NCBI RefSeq assembly: GCF_024713975.1
Contig: NC_091102.1
Span: 7,321,001-7,385,000 of the forward strand
Origin: Paralichthys olivaceus
Taxonomy: Eukaryota; Chordata; Actinopteri; Pleuronectiformes; Paralichthyidae
Length of the DNA: 64,000 bases
Reading direction: 5' to 3'
Both the position numbers and the translations under genes were made by a program. Of the stretch, positions 46,184 to 63,640 are shown piece after piece. Numbering within the stretch: the first letter of the stretch is position 1; each line of letters begins with the position of its first letter. The notes under the pieces are model-generated. The model did not search any database. It saw only the letters and a list, made by a program, of their open reading frames with translations, and was not told the DNA's origin.

Positions 46184-46574
46184 AAATGCTCCTGGGCTTT
46201 TAGCGGCAGCTGGACTGCAACCGACTGAGTGTCAAGCAGCTCCAGGAAATCTATATATAAATGTGTGTTCATGGTGTCTAAAGGCCCAATAAGTTAGTGG
46301 TGGAGATTCATTCATGTCTTGGAGAACCACCCTTCAAAAAGAGCCAAAATGGACAACAGTCAGTGGCACAGTGCACTATAGTGAAGAGCTGAGTCATATT
46401 TCAACAAGTGACTTTTAAACACTTATCTTCCTGTAAGATGTTTTTTATGTTTAAAGGTGACTGTAACTTAAACTGTTTTATTGTGACTAATTATTTCTCT
46501 GCTCTTTGTAAATATTGGTCTTTTTGTATTTTTACTGTCAACAGCTGTATGATTGAAGATACACATTTTCTTGT

Positions 46575-46580
46575 AATAAA
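46575..46580 (+). terminator. slc9a2 polyadenylation signal (AATAAA)
   Basis: A canonical AATAAA 392 nt after the slc9a2 stop; the 3' end should be near 46600. Confidence 0.65.
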
Positions 46581-46704
46581 CTTTTCATTCTGGTTAAACC
46601 ATGAATATAATTTAAGAAATGTGAATGGCACCAACAGAAGAGGAGATGGGAAGTGTGGACATGATATAGTTGAATATTAATAAGTACACAAGCTGCATTT
46701 ACTT

Positions 46705-47001
46705 TTAAAGGAGAACTAAAGCTAAAGCCCAGTCAGCTCTGGTTGGCCAGCTGGCCTACTCTTGTGATTGGTCAACCATTTCTCTTGAATTACTGGGCTT
46801 TGTTAGGAGGTGTATGAGGCTAGCCGCTAGGCGTGCCTTATGCAAATGTAGGGAATTGTGACATCACGATGGTGCAGAAGTTTAGGTCGGACTACTGACG
46901 ATGTGTTTCAGGAGCTTCAGGAGCAGCGTTTTCCCCCTTTACACACAAAAAACTATACAAGTGATGAAAGATACTAAAAAAGCATTATATGTCTCCTTCA
47001 A
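46705..47001. mobile_element. MITE-like element between slc9a2 and mfsd9
   Basis: It begins ttaaaggaga and ends with the near-exact inverse tctccttcaa, about 297 bp long, with no coding sequence. The interior (ggttggccagctggcctact, tgacatcacgatggtgc) resembles fish non-autonomous elements. The terminal repeats are only about 10 bp, so the call is less firm than for the 42.2 kb element. Confidence 0.55.
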
Positions 47002-47051
47002 TGTTTCATGTAGAATTCAAAACATAATTGACTCAAACATAGAAAACACTT

Positions 47052-47057
47052 TTTATT
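47052..47057 (-). terminator. Possible mfsd9 polyadenylation signal
   Basis: A minus-strand AATAAA about 900 nt beyond the mfsd9 stop. If used, the mfsd9 and slc9a2 3' ends would lie within about 500 bp of each other, tail to tail. Confidence 0.3.
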
Positions 47058-47384
47058 CATTGTGACATTTCTTACAAGATTTATCGTCTATAACATGAGC
47101 TTACACCATTTTCTTCTTTTTAAACAGTAATTCGATTTTTAAAGAAAACTGGTGCCTGGAAAACTGAGCTTAGTTCTTTATACGTCCATTTGAACGTAAT
47201 TTACAATAAAGTAACAAATCTTTGTAACTGTGAAATTTAACAGTCAAAGACTAGAGCACACATTTGCTCATATACCACCGTGGGAACCATTTAAGTTGCA
47301 GTGCATTAGAAGAAACATTGAGGTAAAAATGTGTAAAACCAACTTGGCGACTCCTTAAGTACAACAAAGTGATCTATCAATTTA

Positions 47385-47520
47385 TCAACCTCCAACAAGG
47401 AGGTTGTGTTTTCATCTGTTTGTTTGTTTGTCAGCAGGATCACTGGACGGATTGCCACTTAACTTGGTGGAAGGATGCAAAATGTGTCAAGAAAGATCCA
47501 GGTATTTTTTTCACTTTCTT
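47385..47520. repeat. Dispersed repeat fragment
   Basis: 'cagcaggatcactggacgga' and 'aacttggtggaaggatg' link it to the fragments at 14.93 and 40.76 kb. It lies between the slc9a2 and mfsd9 3' ends. Confidence 0.5.
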
Positions 47521-47959
47521 TAAAATGTGTGTTTTTCAATATTTTGGTTGATTTCTCAGAAAAAAAAAAGATCTTGATGGGGAAAAAAAATGAGGGTGTC
47601 TAGGGAATTTATATTTTCGAGTGTGTATAATTTGGTTAAACAGTAAAAGTTCTTTAGGTGTTTGGTGTTTCATCAGCAGACCTTAACACTTTAGGGATTT
47701 TGGACAAAGTTGTGGTTACAAACATACAGTAGAAATCAAAGGCCATATATGTGTTATGAATCCTTTCTCCCAAAAAGTAGGACAGCACTGCTGGTGGTGA
47801 CAAACCATTTTGACTCAGAAATCTGTCTGCAAAAGGCCAAACTATCAAGAAACATGCTTGAGTGGGACACATGGATCCCACTACTAGTCCTTCACAACTG
47901 GCCTCTCACTAGTAAGTGCACTTCTTTGGCTGGTGAATGTGCATTTTAAATGTTTTAAG

Positions 47960-52750
<4,791 letters not shown>

Positions 52751-53065
52751 CCTCCAGCTGTGACGGTGCAGCGGCTGCGGCCAAAGCGCAGCGGCTCTTC
52801 CGCTCCACTCAACCAACGCGTCTCCGTCCCGGCCGGGCGGGGGTCTCACGGGCAGGGAAGAGCTGCCGGCTTGGGACCCTCTGCTCGGATGTGCCCGCTG
52901 TGAACGGTGGTAGATTTGAAACACAAGTGTAAAACCCGAGTCCGTCCATTAATGTCGCTGTACAAGTCGCGGTTCATCTTTGTCCCGGGTTGAATCGTCG
53001 CGTTGCTCGCGCTGACTCCCCCCGCGGCGGCTCCCACAGATGGACTCTTCCACTGACGTCACAGG
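52751..53065 (-). promoter_or_regulatory. CpG-rich mfsd9 promoter with a CRE-like site
   Basis: CpG-dense sequence extends upstream of the mfsd9 ATG and stops abruptly near 53.06 kb where AT-rich DNA begins. An exact TGACGTCA palindrome, the CREB/ATF consensus, sits at 53054-53061 at its distal edge. This arrangement is typical of a CpG-island promoter. No TATA box was noticed. Confidence 0.6.
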
Positions 53066-53999
53066 AATGAATCCCGGAAATTGTCATCCATGAAGAAAAA
53101 GAAAAATGTTCAATGGAGGAGAAACATGAAAAGTTTTTATTGAGCTGATGAAGACTTAAAGACCTCTAATGGAACAAAAAAAATACTGTGATTTCATAAT
53201 TGAGCATGTATTTAATTAATTAATTAATTAATTTTCTATTATGGTTTTAATAATTGTTATTTTATGTCATTTCCTTTGTGCATAATGTGATCTGTTATGT
53301 ATGATTTGTCAATGCCCTGTTGTTTGTACATTTCAAGTTTTCAATACAAAAAACGTTTTGTAGAGATTACTTGAAATCTGGAAAGTTTTGATTCTATAAA
53401 AAGTAAAAATGATAAATCTTGTTGTATATTTGTTTTTATTTCAATGCTTGATTATGTTTATACATATGTACAATGTCTTATTAAATGTGTTATCAACACT
53501 TGTAACTGGTACAGTTGTTTACTTGACAATTATAAAATAAACAGAAAAACATTTACGTCACGCTCACTGCCATGATAAAGATGAATGAATTAAACAAATA
53601 GAAACAAAGCAAACAACTAAATGACAATTGTCAATCACACCATCCATCCTTTTCATAAACAATACTGGTGAAGGCATATTCGCTTTTGACTGTGTGGAGC
53701 AACTGAGTCACTCTGTCACCACCTGCTGGACAAACTGTCCAAAACATTACAAACAACACAACACTCAAATTAATTCAGGGAGTTTTTTTACATTTTTTAC
53801 TGGCAGCAGTACTCGAATATCAGTATATTTCTATGAGCTAGGAAATCTCTTTATCACAAAGATCCGAAAAGTCACGAAGTAACACATTATTGTTGAGTTG
53901 TCTCCAGAGTTTGGTGGTTGTTTCAGTTCGTGAGCTTATACGTTCAAATACAGTTTATAATAATCCAAATACATGAACCATAAACATATCATAATTTGC

Positions 54000-54172
54000 A
54001 TAATTGCATATACTAGTTTTTATGCCATTCATATTCATTTATATTTTGTATATTTACTTACACTTAAGTAGTGCATTCATATTATTACTTACTGTTGCCT
54101 ATTTTGACTCTTGCTGCTGTAATATTGCAAAGTTCTCCCCATTGTAGGAATAATAAAGGTATATCTGAAACT
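54000..54172 (+). repeat. Retroelement 3' tail
   Basis: 'cttgctgctgtaatattgca' then 'aagttctccccattgtagga' and 'ataataaaggtatat' form the conserved 3' end of a fish non-LTR element, 5'-truncated. Confidence 0.5.
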
Positions 54173-54704
54173 GAAAACTAACCAGTCTCACCAGCAGCTG
54201 CTTACATGAAGGCCAGGAAAGAGATGCTCAATTTATCAAAATGGAACTCAGACTGTTGGTATAGAACACCCACACACCCACACACATACACACACACACA
54301 GGCCTGGGTCACATCAGTGTGTAAATTGGCCAGTGTCTACATTTAGGTTCACTGCTAAATGTTCCCCTTAGATGCTAATAAACCAGAGTTTTCTCCACCT
54401 CACTTTGACATGTATACTACAAAATAAGTTTTTAATCCTGTTTCTACTTTAGTACATAATTTAACGGTCACCAGAATAAGATTCAGGTTACTACTGTTTC
54501 AGAGAAGGTTTAAACCATTTCTGTTTTGTCAAGTCGTGTGGCCGTTTGTTTATGTTAAACTTCTTTCTTTTCTGTGTGCATTAGTGTCACTGTAGTGTCA
54601 CTTGTATTCACTTCTTTTATTCAGAGCACGTTTGCAGATCGTTTTATAATATTGATCAATTTACTTCTATTTTGATGTTCAGCCCTTTGTATAAATTCAA
54701 TTTA

Positions 54705-55010
54705 GATTTATTTGACATAGCACTATTTCCCAGAGCAAAGTCACTGTCATAATGTGCCTCTCATAAATAAAATAACGCCAGTAAATAATAGATATATACA
54801 GTAAAAGACAATGCAAACAGAAGCATAATAAAAATGCATGGTTTCAAAACTATAAAGCACAAGGTGAGACAAAGGCTGATTTGAATAAATGGGTTTTCAG
54901 TTTATAGGCTAAAACAGATGCTGCAGAACGAAGTCGGTAGAAAGACAATTCCATAAAGTTGGAACCATAACTTTAAATCCACTGACACCTTTTAGTTTTA
55001 AGACAAGCAC
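54705..55010 (+). repeat. Dispersed SINE-like or UTR-like repeat
   Basis: 'tttatttgacatagcac', 'tttgaataaatgggttttca' and 'gacaattccataaagttgga' occur in an order I recall from many fish loci. No termini were defined. Confidence 0.45.
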
Positions 55011-55720
55011 ATGGGATGACCACTACCTTCATTTTCGGTATTTTGTTTCATGTAATTTATGTTGCATATCTGTAAAATCACTTAAATGTGTATGTTTAGT
55101 TTAACATTTATAAAACTCATTTTTATAATTATTTCAAATAAACTGGCGTCTGATACAAATAGAATTGATGCAGAAAAGGATCTTTTGCACTAAATTCACC
55201 CCCACCTTCAGGAAATGGTACATGGTGTGTGTGTCTGTTTATGAGTATGTTGTGCTGGTGGGGCAGAAGCTTTGGTGCAGGGCTACACCTCGTTTCTGTC
55301 CGTTCAGTCTCACCCTGGCTTGACATTCCCGTACAGATGCCGGGTGTCCAGTTGCCACGGGTTATTTCTGTGATGATCCCCCTTTCCTTCACACGCTCAG
55401 CCCCAAGCAGCCGCCCTCAATCAGACCCCCAAAATAGCCCAGGGCTGTTGGGTGTGGGTGGTATGGCTGCAGACCCCAGAGGAGGGTACAGTGCAGAGGA
55501 GACATGTGCATAACTTTGTCTTCCCATAACACAGACAGGAGGGACAGGAGAGGAGTCAAGATCCTGTGACCCCACCACCCTATCTCACTCAGCGGATACC
55601 ACAGTGCAAGAGGAGTGGCTGTTTCTGCCTCTGCTTGTCACATGCGCTCACTGTAGTCGGAGGGGAAAGTCATACTGAGTGTGGGCCTCCAGTCGTCGAG
55701 TGGCTGGTCAATCTTGGACC

Positions 55721-58700
55721 ATGAAGCTGAGCGTGGCGTTGTTTTTTGCGGGCCTCTTCGGGGCGCTGGCAGCCGTGTTCATTCTCCTCTCTTTTGGAAC
55801 TGATTACTGGCTGCTTGCCTCAGAGAGCTGCCACCCAAATCCTGAAGGCACCGTTGGGCCTGTTGGTGTGACTATAGAGGTGGGTGTCAGAAGATAGTCA
55901 GATATCATTTATTGAATCTACTCTGCTTATTTGGTGTCATATTATTTGTAGGCTGAAAATGTTCATATTAGTCACTTGTGGAGATAAAATGAGGTCAGTT
56001 GTTGCTTCTATAAAACCACAGACAAATCAAGCTCAGTAAATTTGTTTTGAGGTATTAAAGCTGTATTTACTTTCTTAAATGTTATATTTTGGCCCTTAAA
56101 CTATAATTAACGCTGCTTCTCCTGTTTCAGAGATTGTGATCAGTTGCCTCAATCATTCCCAGTAAACTGCAGAGGAGTGAGGCATCCGCGCAGGGATGTA
56201 TCATGTAATCAGACACTGTTTAATGTACTGTGTGTGCAGCTTTGCAGTGACAGAGCCATAGCCCCGATGATAGAAATACAAATACCAGTGGGGACCACTG
56301 GTATGATACATGTATTAAATATCACCGACAAGGACACATGACTTTATCGTGGGCTCAGATAATTCTGGAATTGAGACATGACACCATCACAATAAAACTA
56401 AAGTGGGCCTTGGTATGTACACTACATAGTAAAGCAACGTGACTTCAGTTTAATCAATTCTAAAGTATTATTTTTAGAGCTTAATTATTACAGGATCCAG
56501 TCAGAAATTCATTGATCGGACAGTTCAGTAGGGTTGTTGGCTTCCTATAGGTTTGTGCTGCTCCTCAGCTTCTGGCGTGTTTGATATGATGGTCACATGC
56601 TTGGTATGATGGTTAATATTAGCCTGTAGAAGAAATGTGCGTTGGGAATCTGTCCAATCACATTCTTCTTTTGGGGAAGTCCTGACCCCCTAGGGTTGGA
56701 AGCCAATGTTCTTAAGCATAGATTGGAGTCGTCATCAGGGGCGGAGTGAAACAACAATTCAGGCCATCCTGGGACACCGTGTTCATGCAAACCACCATGC
56801 TGCTAACTTTGTCTGTTGATGAAACAGCTAACAGACTTGTCATACATTTGACCACTGTCTTCATCTGGGAGGAAAGATCTCTATAACTTTTATAAAATAG
56901 AAGCGTGGGACCAACAAGTAGTCTTCTGACCCCTGCACACCCTGTATTAACCTTGACTTGGCTAATTTACGTCATGCAGGTCTCAAAATTCTCTGAGTGG
57001 TATGTTATGGATGATGAAACAGGCACTCAAGGACGTCTGTTTTTGCTTACATGCAAAAATAATGACCACCAATGATGAGGGTTTCCTGAACGGGAACATC
57101 CCCTACCTGCACACCCGCACGGCACCAAACCAGACTAAGGTCAGAGCTGCTGGCTCAGCTCAACCCTTTGACCTGGATCAGCAGCTGCTCCTTCCCACTG
57201 TGGCTCCACACTCACCACCTGCCTAATAAGCTCTAGAGACTTTAAAATTACATTGACAGATAGCATTGTTGTACAATGCATCCACAAATATTAATATGTC
57301 AATATTCTTTATTATCATCTTCCTCCCAGCGAGGAGATGTGATGTTGCAGGAGGATCATAAGGATGTAACTCTGTACCATGAGGGCTTCTTCTGGAAGTG
57401 TTCCTTTGGAGGCAACACGGATGATGACGACCTGCTGTGGAAACTCTGGTTCAGTAAGTGAAACACATGACATTAATACTTAAAGCTTGTGTTGACATTA
57501 TCTTTATTTTTCATGGATGTTATAAAAACCCAGTAAAAAAAAGTAATGTTGTGGTAAAATCTTTAGAAAAAAGTGACAAATTACTGAAATAACCGTTAAC
57601 TGAGGCCATGATTTCTATAGTTTGCCTTCAATTCATGTTTAACTCACAAACCACCTTGTAACTGTGTTTTTAAAAGTGCTACATACAAAAGTTTATTGTT
57701 CTTATTTATTATTATAAAATATTTGAAACACAGAATATTAAACGTATTTCATATTTCTGTTATATGTATGTACAGATAACGTATATTCCTCCTTTTTGTT
57801 TAAACAGAAAGTAACTTCCGAAGAGAGAATATAACCTCTGGTTTAATGAGGTCAACTTTCCTGTTTGTCCTACTTTGGATTAACTGAAATTTGGGACTTG
57901 GAGGGGACACTGCTGTGTTAAAGCTTCTGTTAATTACCAGTACAGAGCATGTGAACATCCATTGTATTTTTATATTTTACAGCTGGTGTCTCTGAGACCC
58001 TAAACACAGGTAAAGCATCACTTTTTGTAGCAGATTCCTGAAACACCTCATCAGTTAAGCATTTTTAAAAAAGTTTCTCTTTATTCTTCTGCCTTCTGAA
58101 GCTGATGATTGGTGAGTGCAGGAAACCATTCTCCTCCAGTCTTATTCTTCCACACAGTCACACAGCGTCACTACGACTCAGCTGCAGAATCAATCACCAG
58201 CTTCTGATTGGCTGCTTCTCTCTGTCTAAAGAAAGTGTTTGGCGACACAGTGGTAGAAACCCTCTCATGTGACTTTTTAAGAGAAAAGTGCCATGTGATG
58301 TTATTGTGGTCGCTTGTCAGATGATTGTGTGTCCTCGATTTTCTGATGGGGGACTTTGAATGGTGGTTCATTGTCAGAAACAGCCTCGAGCGCTGAAAGG
58401 ACCTTGTGAGGTTCTGTGGAATTTCACATGGTGGAAGAAAAGAGAGACAGGAGAGTGGAGGAGGAATATTAAAAGCATCAGAGGAAAAAGGATTGCTAAC
58501 TTTTTTGTTAGCACTTATAACTTTTGCTGCATCCTAATCTATGAAAACTAAACGTAAACATTGATTGCAGTCAAAGTTCACGACAGAAATACGATGACTA
58601 AAAAGTTACAAATGAAGTGAAATACAATTCTTTTTTGTGTCAAATAAAAAAAATCAGGAGGGAATAAGACTTTTTCTATATAACTGGGATCTCCTCTACC

Positions 58701-60181
58701 TGAAAAATGGCATTTTCATGTCTTTGTTAATTTATTCTTTCCGTCTCCAGCAAATCAGCCACACTCCAAAGTGTGCATGCACGCCTATCTCTTCCCATTC
58801 CCTGTGTCTCATCAGACCCACAATGCCACAGAGTACGATTCTGCTATAAGTAAGCATTTTCTTCCTATTTGTTAAGACTGTATTCCTCTGAAAGTTGCTC
58901 TTTGTGCAGCTGGCTGAATGTGCTTGTTTGTCCAGTCTACAGAGGCTTCTGGAGCATCTTCATGCTCATTGGTGTGGCAGCTGTGGTGCTCGGTGGGTTC
59001 ATCATCATCTGTGCTGCTCCATTCGCCAGCCACCGCCTCTATAAAGCAGGAGGAGGCCTCTTCCTGACATCGGGTGAGACTTTAAAAATTTGGTTTTATG
59101 CTACTCACACTATACATTTATTTGACAGTACTACTGTCACTACAACATTGGATTACTTTGTCTTTAAAACTGGATCCACCTTGACCAATACTAGGAAAAT
59201 TGTGCTTAAAAATTGATTTATCAGGATCATCACATTTTAAAAGGTCATGTCTATAAAAATAATATCAAACAAACTGACACATTTTCTACAGAGTGACTTA
59301 ATTTTAGAAAATTATGCACATTTAATTGATAATAATGATGTACTTCAACTTAAGTAAGATTATAAATGCTGGACTTTGACTTGCTGATGAAGAAAAAAAC
59401 ATATATTTAGTTGTTTGATGAGAATGACTGATTTTCCTGGTGGCAAGCACAGTAGTAAACAAATAAAGAGTCTCAGCTGTTCTGACTTGAATATATGAGT
59501 TTATTATAACAGTTGCAGTAAAACAGAAACATATTTAGCTATATTTGACCATATGGGACTGAACAGATGATAAGTATATAGACAATTCATTTTAGGATCA
59601 CCATTATCTTGAAAGACTCATACCGTATCTTCATCGTATCCTCATGCCAGAGATAGCATGGCAGCTCCTAACACCAAACACAATCTAATCTACATACCAG
59701 ATTTGTTGAAGAATACATACATGTCACACACAATATGAAAAGTTGTAGGTGATTCATGAAGTCATAAATTCCCAGACACTTGCATTGGTGAAATTTTATC
59801 TTTGTATGATGAGCATCTGAATAACACTGGTTAGATATTTGTTTTGTCTCCTGTTGTGGATCTACAGGTTAGTGTGTATATATACATATATATACAGTAT
59901 ATAAGCATATAATTTCAATCATTACATCTCGACCTGTGTCGTTCTTCTCTGTTCCAGGTATTTTCCTGCTGTGTGTGGTTGTGATGTACGTACTGTGGCT
60001 GCAGGTGCTGGACGTAGTGGAAGTCTACATCAACCACCAGCGCTCAACGCTGTGTCCAAACTTCCAACTGTCCATCAGCTATGGTCTATCCTTCATGTTT
60101 GCCCCCATTGGCATCTTCTTCTGCCTCCTGTCTGGCCTTCTTTTCCTCCTCATCGGCAGAACCATCAAGATTCACTGTTGA
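55721..60181 (+). CDS. tmem182: tmem182, transmembrane protein 182 (claudin-like)
   Basis: A four-pass PMP22/claudin-type protein; the mammalian orthologue is enriched in muscle and fat and has been reported to modulate integrin beta-1 in myogenesis. Five coding exons: 55721-55879, 57330-57453, 58751-58849, 58936-59073 and 59958-60181, giving 247 residues (human about 229). Helix 1 follows [16 protein letters not shown]. The first extracellular loop contains YHEGFFWKC and LWKLWFTNQP, with Asn-x-Thr (NAT) further on. [18 protein letters not shown] joins helix 2 to the next loop, and [23 protein letters not shown] ends the protein. The extra length compared with human is mainly a longer segment after [10 protein letters not shown] possible in-frame 27-nt cassette exon (57983-58009) lies in intron 2. 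Confidence 0.94.
57983..58009 (+). other. Possible 27-nt cassette exon of tmem182
   Basis: It is bounded by a strong acceptor (tatattttacag) and a donor (gtaaag). The 27 nt keep the reading frame between the flanking phase-1 exons and contain no stop, adding nine residues around GVSETLNT. The human protein has no such insertion, so this may be a fish isoform or chance. Confidence 0.4.
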
Positions 60182-60429
60182 CTTTAACCCTGATATACGG
60201 TCTGGAGATGTTTCAGGGTTTTTTCTTTTTCTTCTTTTCTTTTTTTGAACCCAAATATCTTTACTCTTTTTGCTGCAGGAGCATTTAGATAGATCACAGC
60301 TTTGTGGTATAAATAATCTGACAAGTTTGGACATTTTGTTCAAGGATAAAAATATTGCTCATCTACTGTATTTTTGTATCATTATAATCCCTCCCTGCAT
60401 TGAACTACATTCAACTGAGCTTTGTTCCC

Positions 60430-60660
60430 AGATAGCGTCTGTGGGCCACTTCAGGCAATGATGCAGCGCTTGTGGCCTCTTGTGGTGTCAACAAATTGGA
60501 TGTGAGCCTAAAGTGGCCCCTGGGCTAAATAATGGCTATGGCTAACTTGTGGCCCAGATCTGGCAAAAAGGAGCGAACCGCCCATGTGCCATCATTCCAT
60601 GCAGCATGTGGGCCGAATGTGGGCCGAACCTGGGCCATAACTATTTCGCTCTGTGGGTTA
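60430..60660. repeat. GTGGCC/GTGGGCC-rich degenerate minisatellite-like repeat
   Basis: Repeated 'gtggcc', 'tgtgggccgaa' and 'cttgtggcccagatctggc' phrases, with tandem 'atgtgggccgaatgtgggcc', form a block of a type scattered in fish genomes. Confidence 0.55.
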
Positions 60661-60914
60661 CATATAGTGTTGTGCTATCTGTAGGTTGTAGATACAGTAT
60701 AAATATCTGAGGTGCATAACACATAACTTTGAATGTTGTGTGTTGACGGTTATGAGGCTTATGAGTGTTTAGTTTTGAAATGCAAAAGTACCTGAAATTG
60801 AATGTTGATGAGAAAATATTTTGTTATTTAGAATATATTTTGTTTGCACGCGAAAATGTTCTCTGTTTGAACAAGTAATTATAAAATATATTTTTGCTTT
60901 GTACAGTATAAATT

Positions 60915-60920
60915 AATAAA
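60915..60920 (+). terminator. Candidate tmem182 polyadenylation signal (AATAAA)
   Basis: A canonical hexamer about 735 nt beyond the stop, in AT-rich sequence. Confidence 0.45.
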
Positions 60921-61514
60921 ACAATGAGCAAAATAGAATGCTTATAAGGTGGTATGATCATTCTATATGCAGTAAGAAGAAGTCAGCGTACTTAAAAAGA
61001 AACACAGAACTAATCTGTGTTCAGTTTAAATGATGAGGCTGATCCCATGAAAAGACTTCCCCAACCTCCACTTCGTCTGTTCAACTCCAAATCACAAATA
61101 TATGCTTTCATCAGAACCTTTTACTAATCACAAAGTCAGGGTTTGATTTCTGCATCACAAGTCGTTCCTGAATGATGTGTGATAGTAAAATCGTTGCATA
61201 TAGAAGCAGTGTATGAGTTTTTTTGAGTGGTCCATGAGACTGGAAAAGCTCTATATAAATACCATTTATATAATATGTGTACCATTCACTTGTTGGGAGC
61301 TATTTCTTCCTGCAGAATAAACACATAGTACACTCTGCTGATTTTTTTTTTAGCAGAACAGCTTCACCTCAGTTTACACTACAGAACCCACGTTCATGAT
61401 GATGAAGAAACATCAAGTGCAACAATGATGTGTTTTTAATAATCTGAGCTCTATGGCACAGAGAAATACACTCACTCTCTTATTTGAATTTATCATGTTT
61501 TTATTTTCATCTAT

Positions 61515-61572
61515 ATTGTATGTAAAGCACTTTGAGCTACATTACTTGCTATACAAATAAAGTGTTATATTA

Positions 61573-61605
<33 letters not shown>
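61515..61605 (+). repeat. SINE/LINE-type tail with (ATT)n
   Basis: 'gtaaagcactttgagctaca' and 'gctatacaaataaagtg' followed by about eight ATT units is a classic fish retroelement 3' end. Confidence 0.65.
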
Positions 61606-61608
<3 letters not shown>

Positions 61609-63319
61609 TACTGGGTCTTTTTATGGGATTTTTTTCAAGAAATATATATAAAATCTAATCAGACTAAGATGCATAATCAAATATTTACATTTTCATTGAG
61701 TGTTTTGTTTTTATTACTACTTCTGTATATAGCCTGAAACTGTGCTGTTGTTTTGTCATGTTTGTTTTTTGAAATTATTTTTTTTATGTTGCTTGTATGT
61801 AACTGTTTTATGTTGCTTTTTTCACTTAGTCCATCTTCACAGTGAGTTATAGCACAGTGTGATCTGAGATTCAAACATAACTCAAAAATGTTTCTGTGAT
61901 TTGTCTGCCAACAAAGAAAACATGGAGAAGATAAGCTTTGATTGGTAAAATAAAGAAGTATATTTCACATAAGAAACTAGAAAAGGGTTTGCATTGTTTA
62001 ATACAGACCTTTCCAAAAGATAACTCTGCATGCATCTAAAATCATTAGTGCAATTCTACAGAAGATTATGGAGAAGAGGCTCTAATCAGGAGAACACAAC
62101 AGATGTGACTCTGAAATAGGGAAAATAATTTCCACATGTAATACATTTACTTCTTTGCTTCTACTTTGTCATCATACAGCCACAAATGTGATTGTTGTAA
62201 CAAAGGCCTAGACAAATCCAACAGATTCCCCCAAAATTCCATCAGATGGCGCTCTTGTCTCACTTGAGCCACACGTCGACTTGCACCCTGAGAGGCACAA
62301 ATCCCATTTTCTTATCTGGAGTCTATGTGGAGGGTATATGGCGTTATGCATTTAATCATAACTTCAGAGGGGCTGATCTGTAGATGAAAGAATTCACACC
62401 TTGGCTGACAGACGGACTGTAATTTCACTCATGAATGGAGCATTTGATCAGGATCTGAATGGACCCCTGTGTGGACTCTCATGTGTCTGTATCAACGCTG
62501 AGGCTTTATAATATACTTATCATACATAGGGAAATGCATCCGCGGTTGGAGAGTGACACAATGTGAGGCATTGATTACTGCGTGAGATTGACTTCGCCTT
62601 CGTAGTAGACTCTTGTGATGGAGATTCACACTTCCAAAATTTCTGAATTTCTTATTGCCGTCCACATGGGAGGAGTGGCCTCAGCAGAACTAGAAGCCAC
62701 GTCGAGGTAAACCACTGCAGGTCAGACGAGGAGGCTGCAGAGGTTGGCAGATGCTAATAAATTGCAAGATAAGATCACAAGATTTGTCCTGTTTCATGTC
62801 CTCTCAGGAAGGTCTCCCAGAGAAAAGACATTTCTTATCTTGGTGGACTTCCTGGTTTAAATGAAATCCTATTAAGATGAAAAAAAGGTTTAATCATTTC
62901 TCCATCCATATCCAAATGAGCATGTGTGTGAGAGGGTGAGTTTTAGAGCAGGTGAGGAGGAAGCCACCTCCAGGAGAAGCCTGGGCCTTGCAGTCAGTAA
63001 TGTCATCAGAGTGGGAGTCCCAGCTGAATTCAGCACTGTTCTGCATGATTGCCCATGATAATTGTGTGTTGATAGGGAGCGCCGGAGATGGAGTATAATT
63101 TCCACCGAGAGATTCCTAAACAAATACCTGTGCTCAGCAGAGGGATGGAGTGCAGCAGGAGGTGAGGAGGAGAATAGCGGATGAGGGGAGATAGAGGATG
63201 AGAGGGTAATGCTTCCAGAGGAGGAGGAGGAAGAAGAAGGACGAAGGACAGACAGGAAGCAGCATTTTCAGTACAGGACCTTATAGTCAGTACATAGTGA
63301 AACCAGAGCAAGGTCCTTC

Positions 63320-63640
63320 AAGAGTAGAAGAGAATAAATCAAGATAGAATCCAATAGAACAGAGCAGAACACATTAAGGCAGAATACAACATAGCAGATC
63401 ATAGCAGAACATAATAAAACAGAACAGAACACAATGAAATAGAGGAGAAAAGAAAAGAATAGAACATACTAAAACAGAATACAGTAAAGCAGAATAAAGC
63501 AAGCAGAAGTGAGTAGAATACAATGAAATAGAACCAAACACAATAAAACAAATTAGACCATAACTCAAGACAATAGAATAGAGCAGAAGAGAAGACAACG
63601 GAACAACACAAAATAAAACGCAACAGAACTCAAATTAAAA
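63320..63640. repeat. Purine-rich degenerate tandem repeat
   Basis: About 300 bp built from AGAAC/AGAAT/ATAGA-type 5-mers (agcagaacacaataaaacag and variants), almost free of pyrimidine runs on this strand. The minus-strand frames it opens are rich in F, L, C and S and are artefacts. Confidence 0.85.

Larger units (their letters stand above)
53066..55720. other. Intergenic region between mfsd9 and tmem182
   Basis: AT-rich and without recognisable exons. It contains a retroelement 3' tail (54000-54172), a SINE-like stretch (about 54705-55010) and a short CA run near 54.29 kb. The 500 nt before the tmem182 ATG are less AT-rich and presumably hold its promoter; no muscle-type element was confirmed. 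Confidence 0.5.
60182..60920 (+). other. tmem182 3' UTR
   Basis: It runs from the tmem182 stop to a canonical AATAAA at 60915-60920. It includes a GGCC-rich repetitive block at about 60430-60660. Confidence 0.5.

Noticed and set aside
53628-53882. 84-residue plus-strand frame
   Set aside because: AT-rich intergenic frame without splice or family support.
56144-56341. 65-residue frame in tmem182 intron 1 with a 10-bp palindrome (56282-56304)
   Set aside because: No protein similarity. The palindrome (ataccagtgg, 3-nt loop) is short enough to arise by chance.
57002-57226. Possible extra tmem182 exon ending near a gtcaga at about 57139
   Set aside because: No good acceptor, and the frame has no counterpart in the family; phases already close without it.
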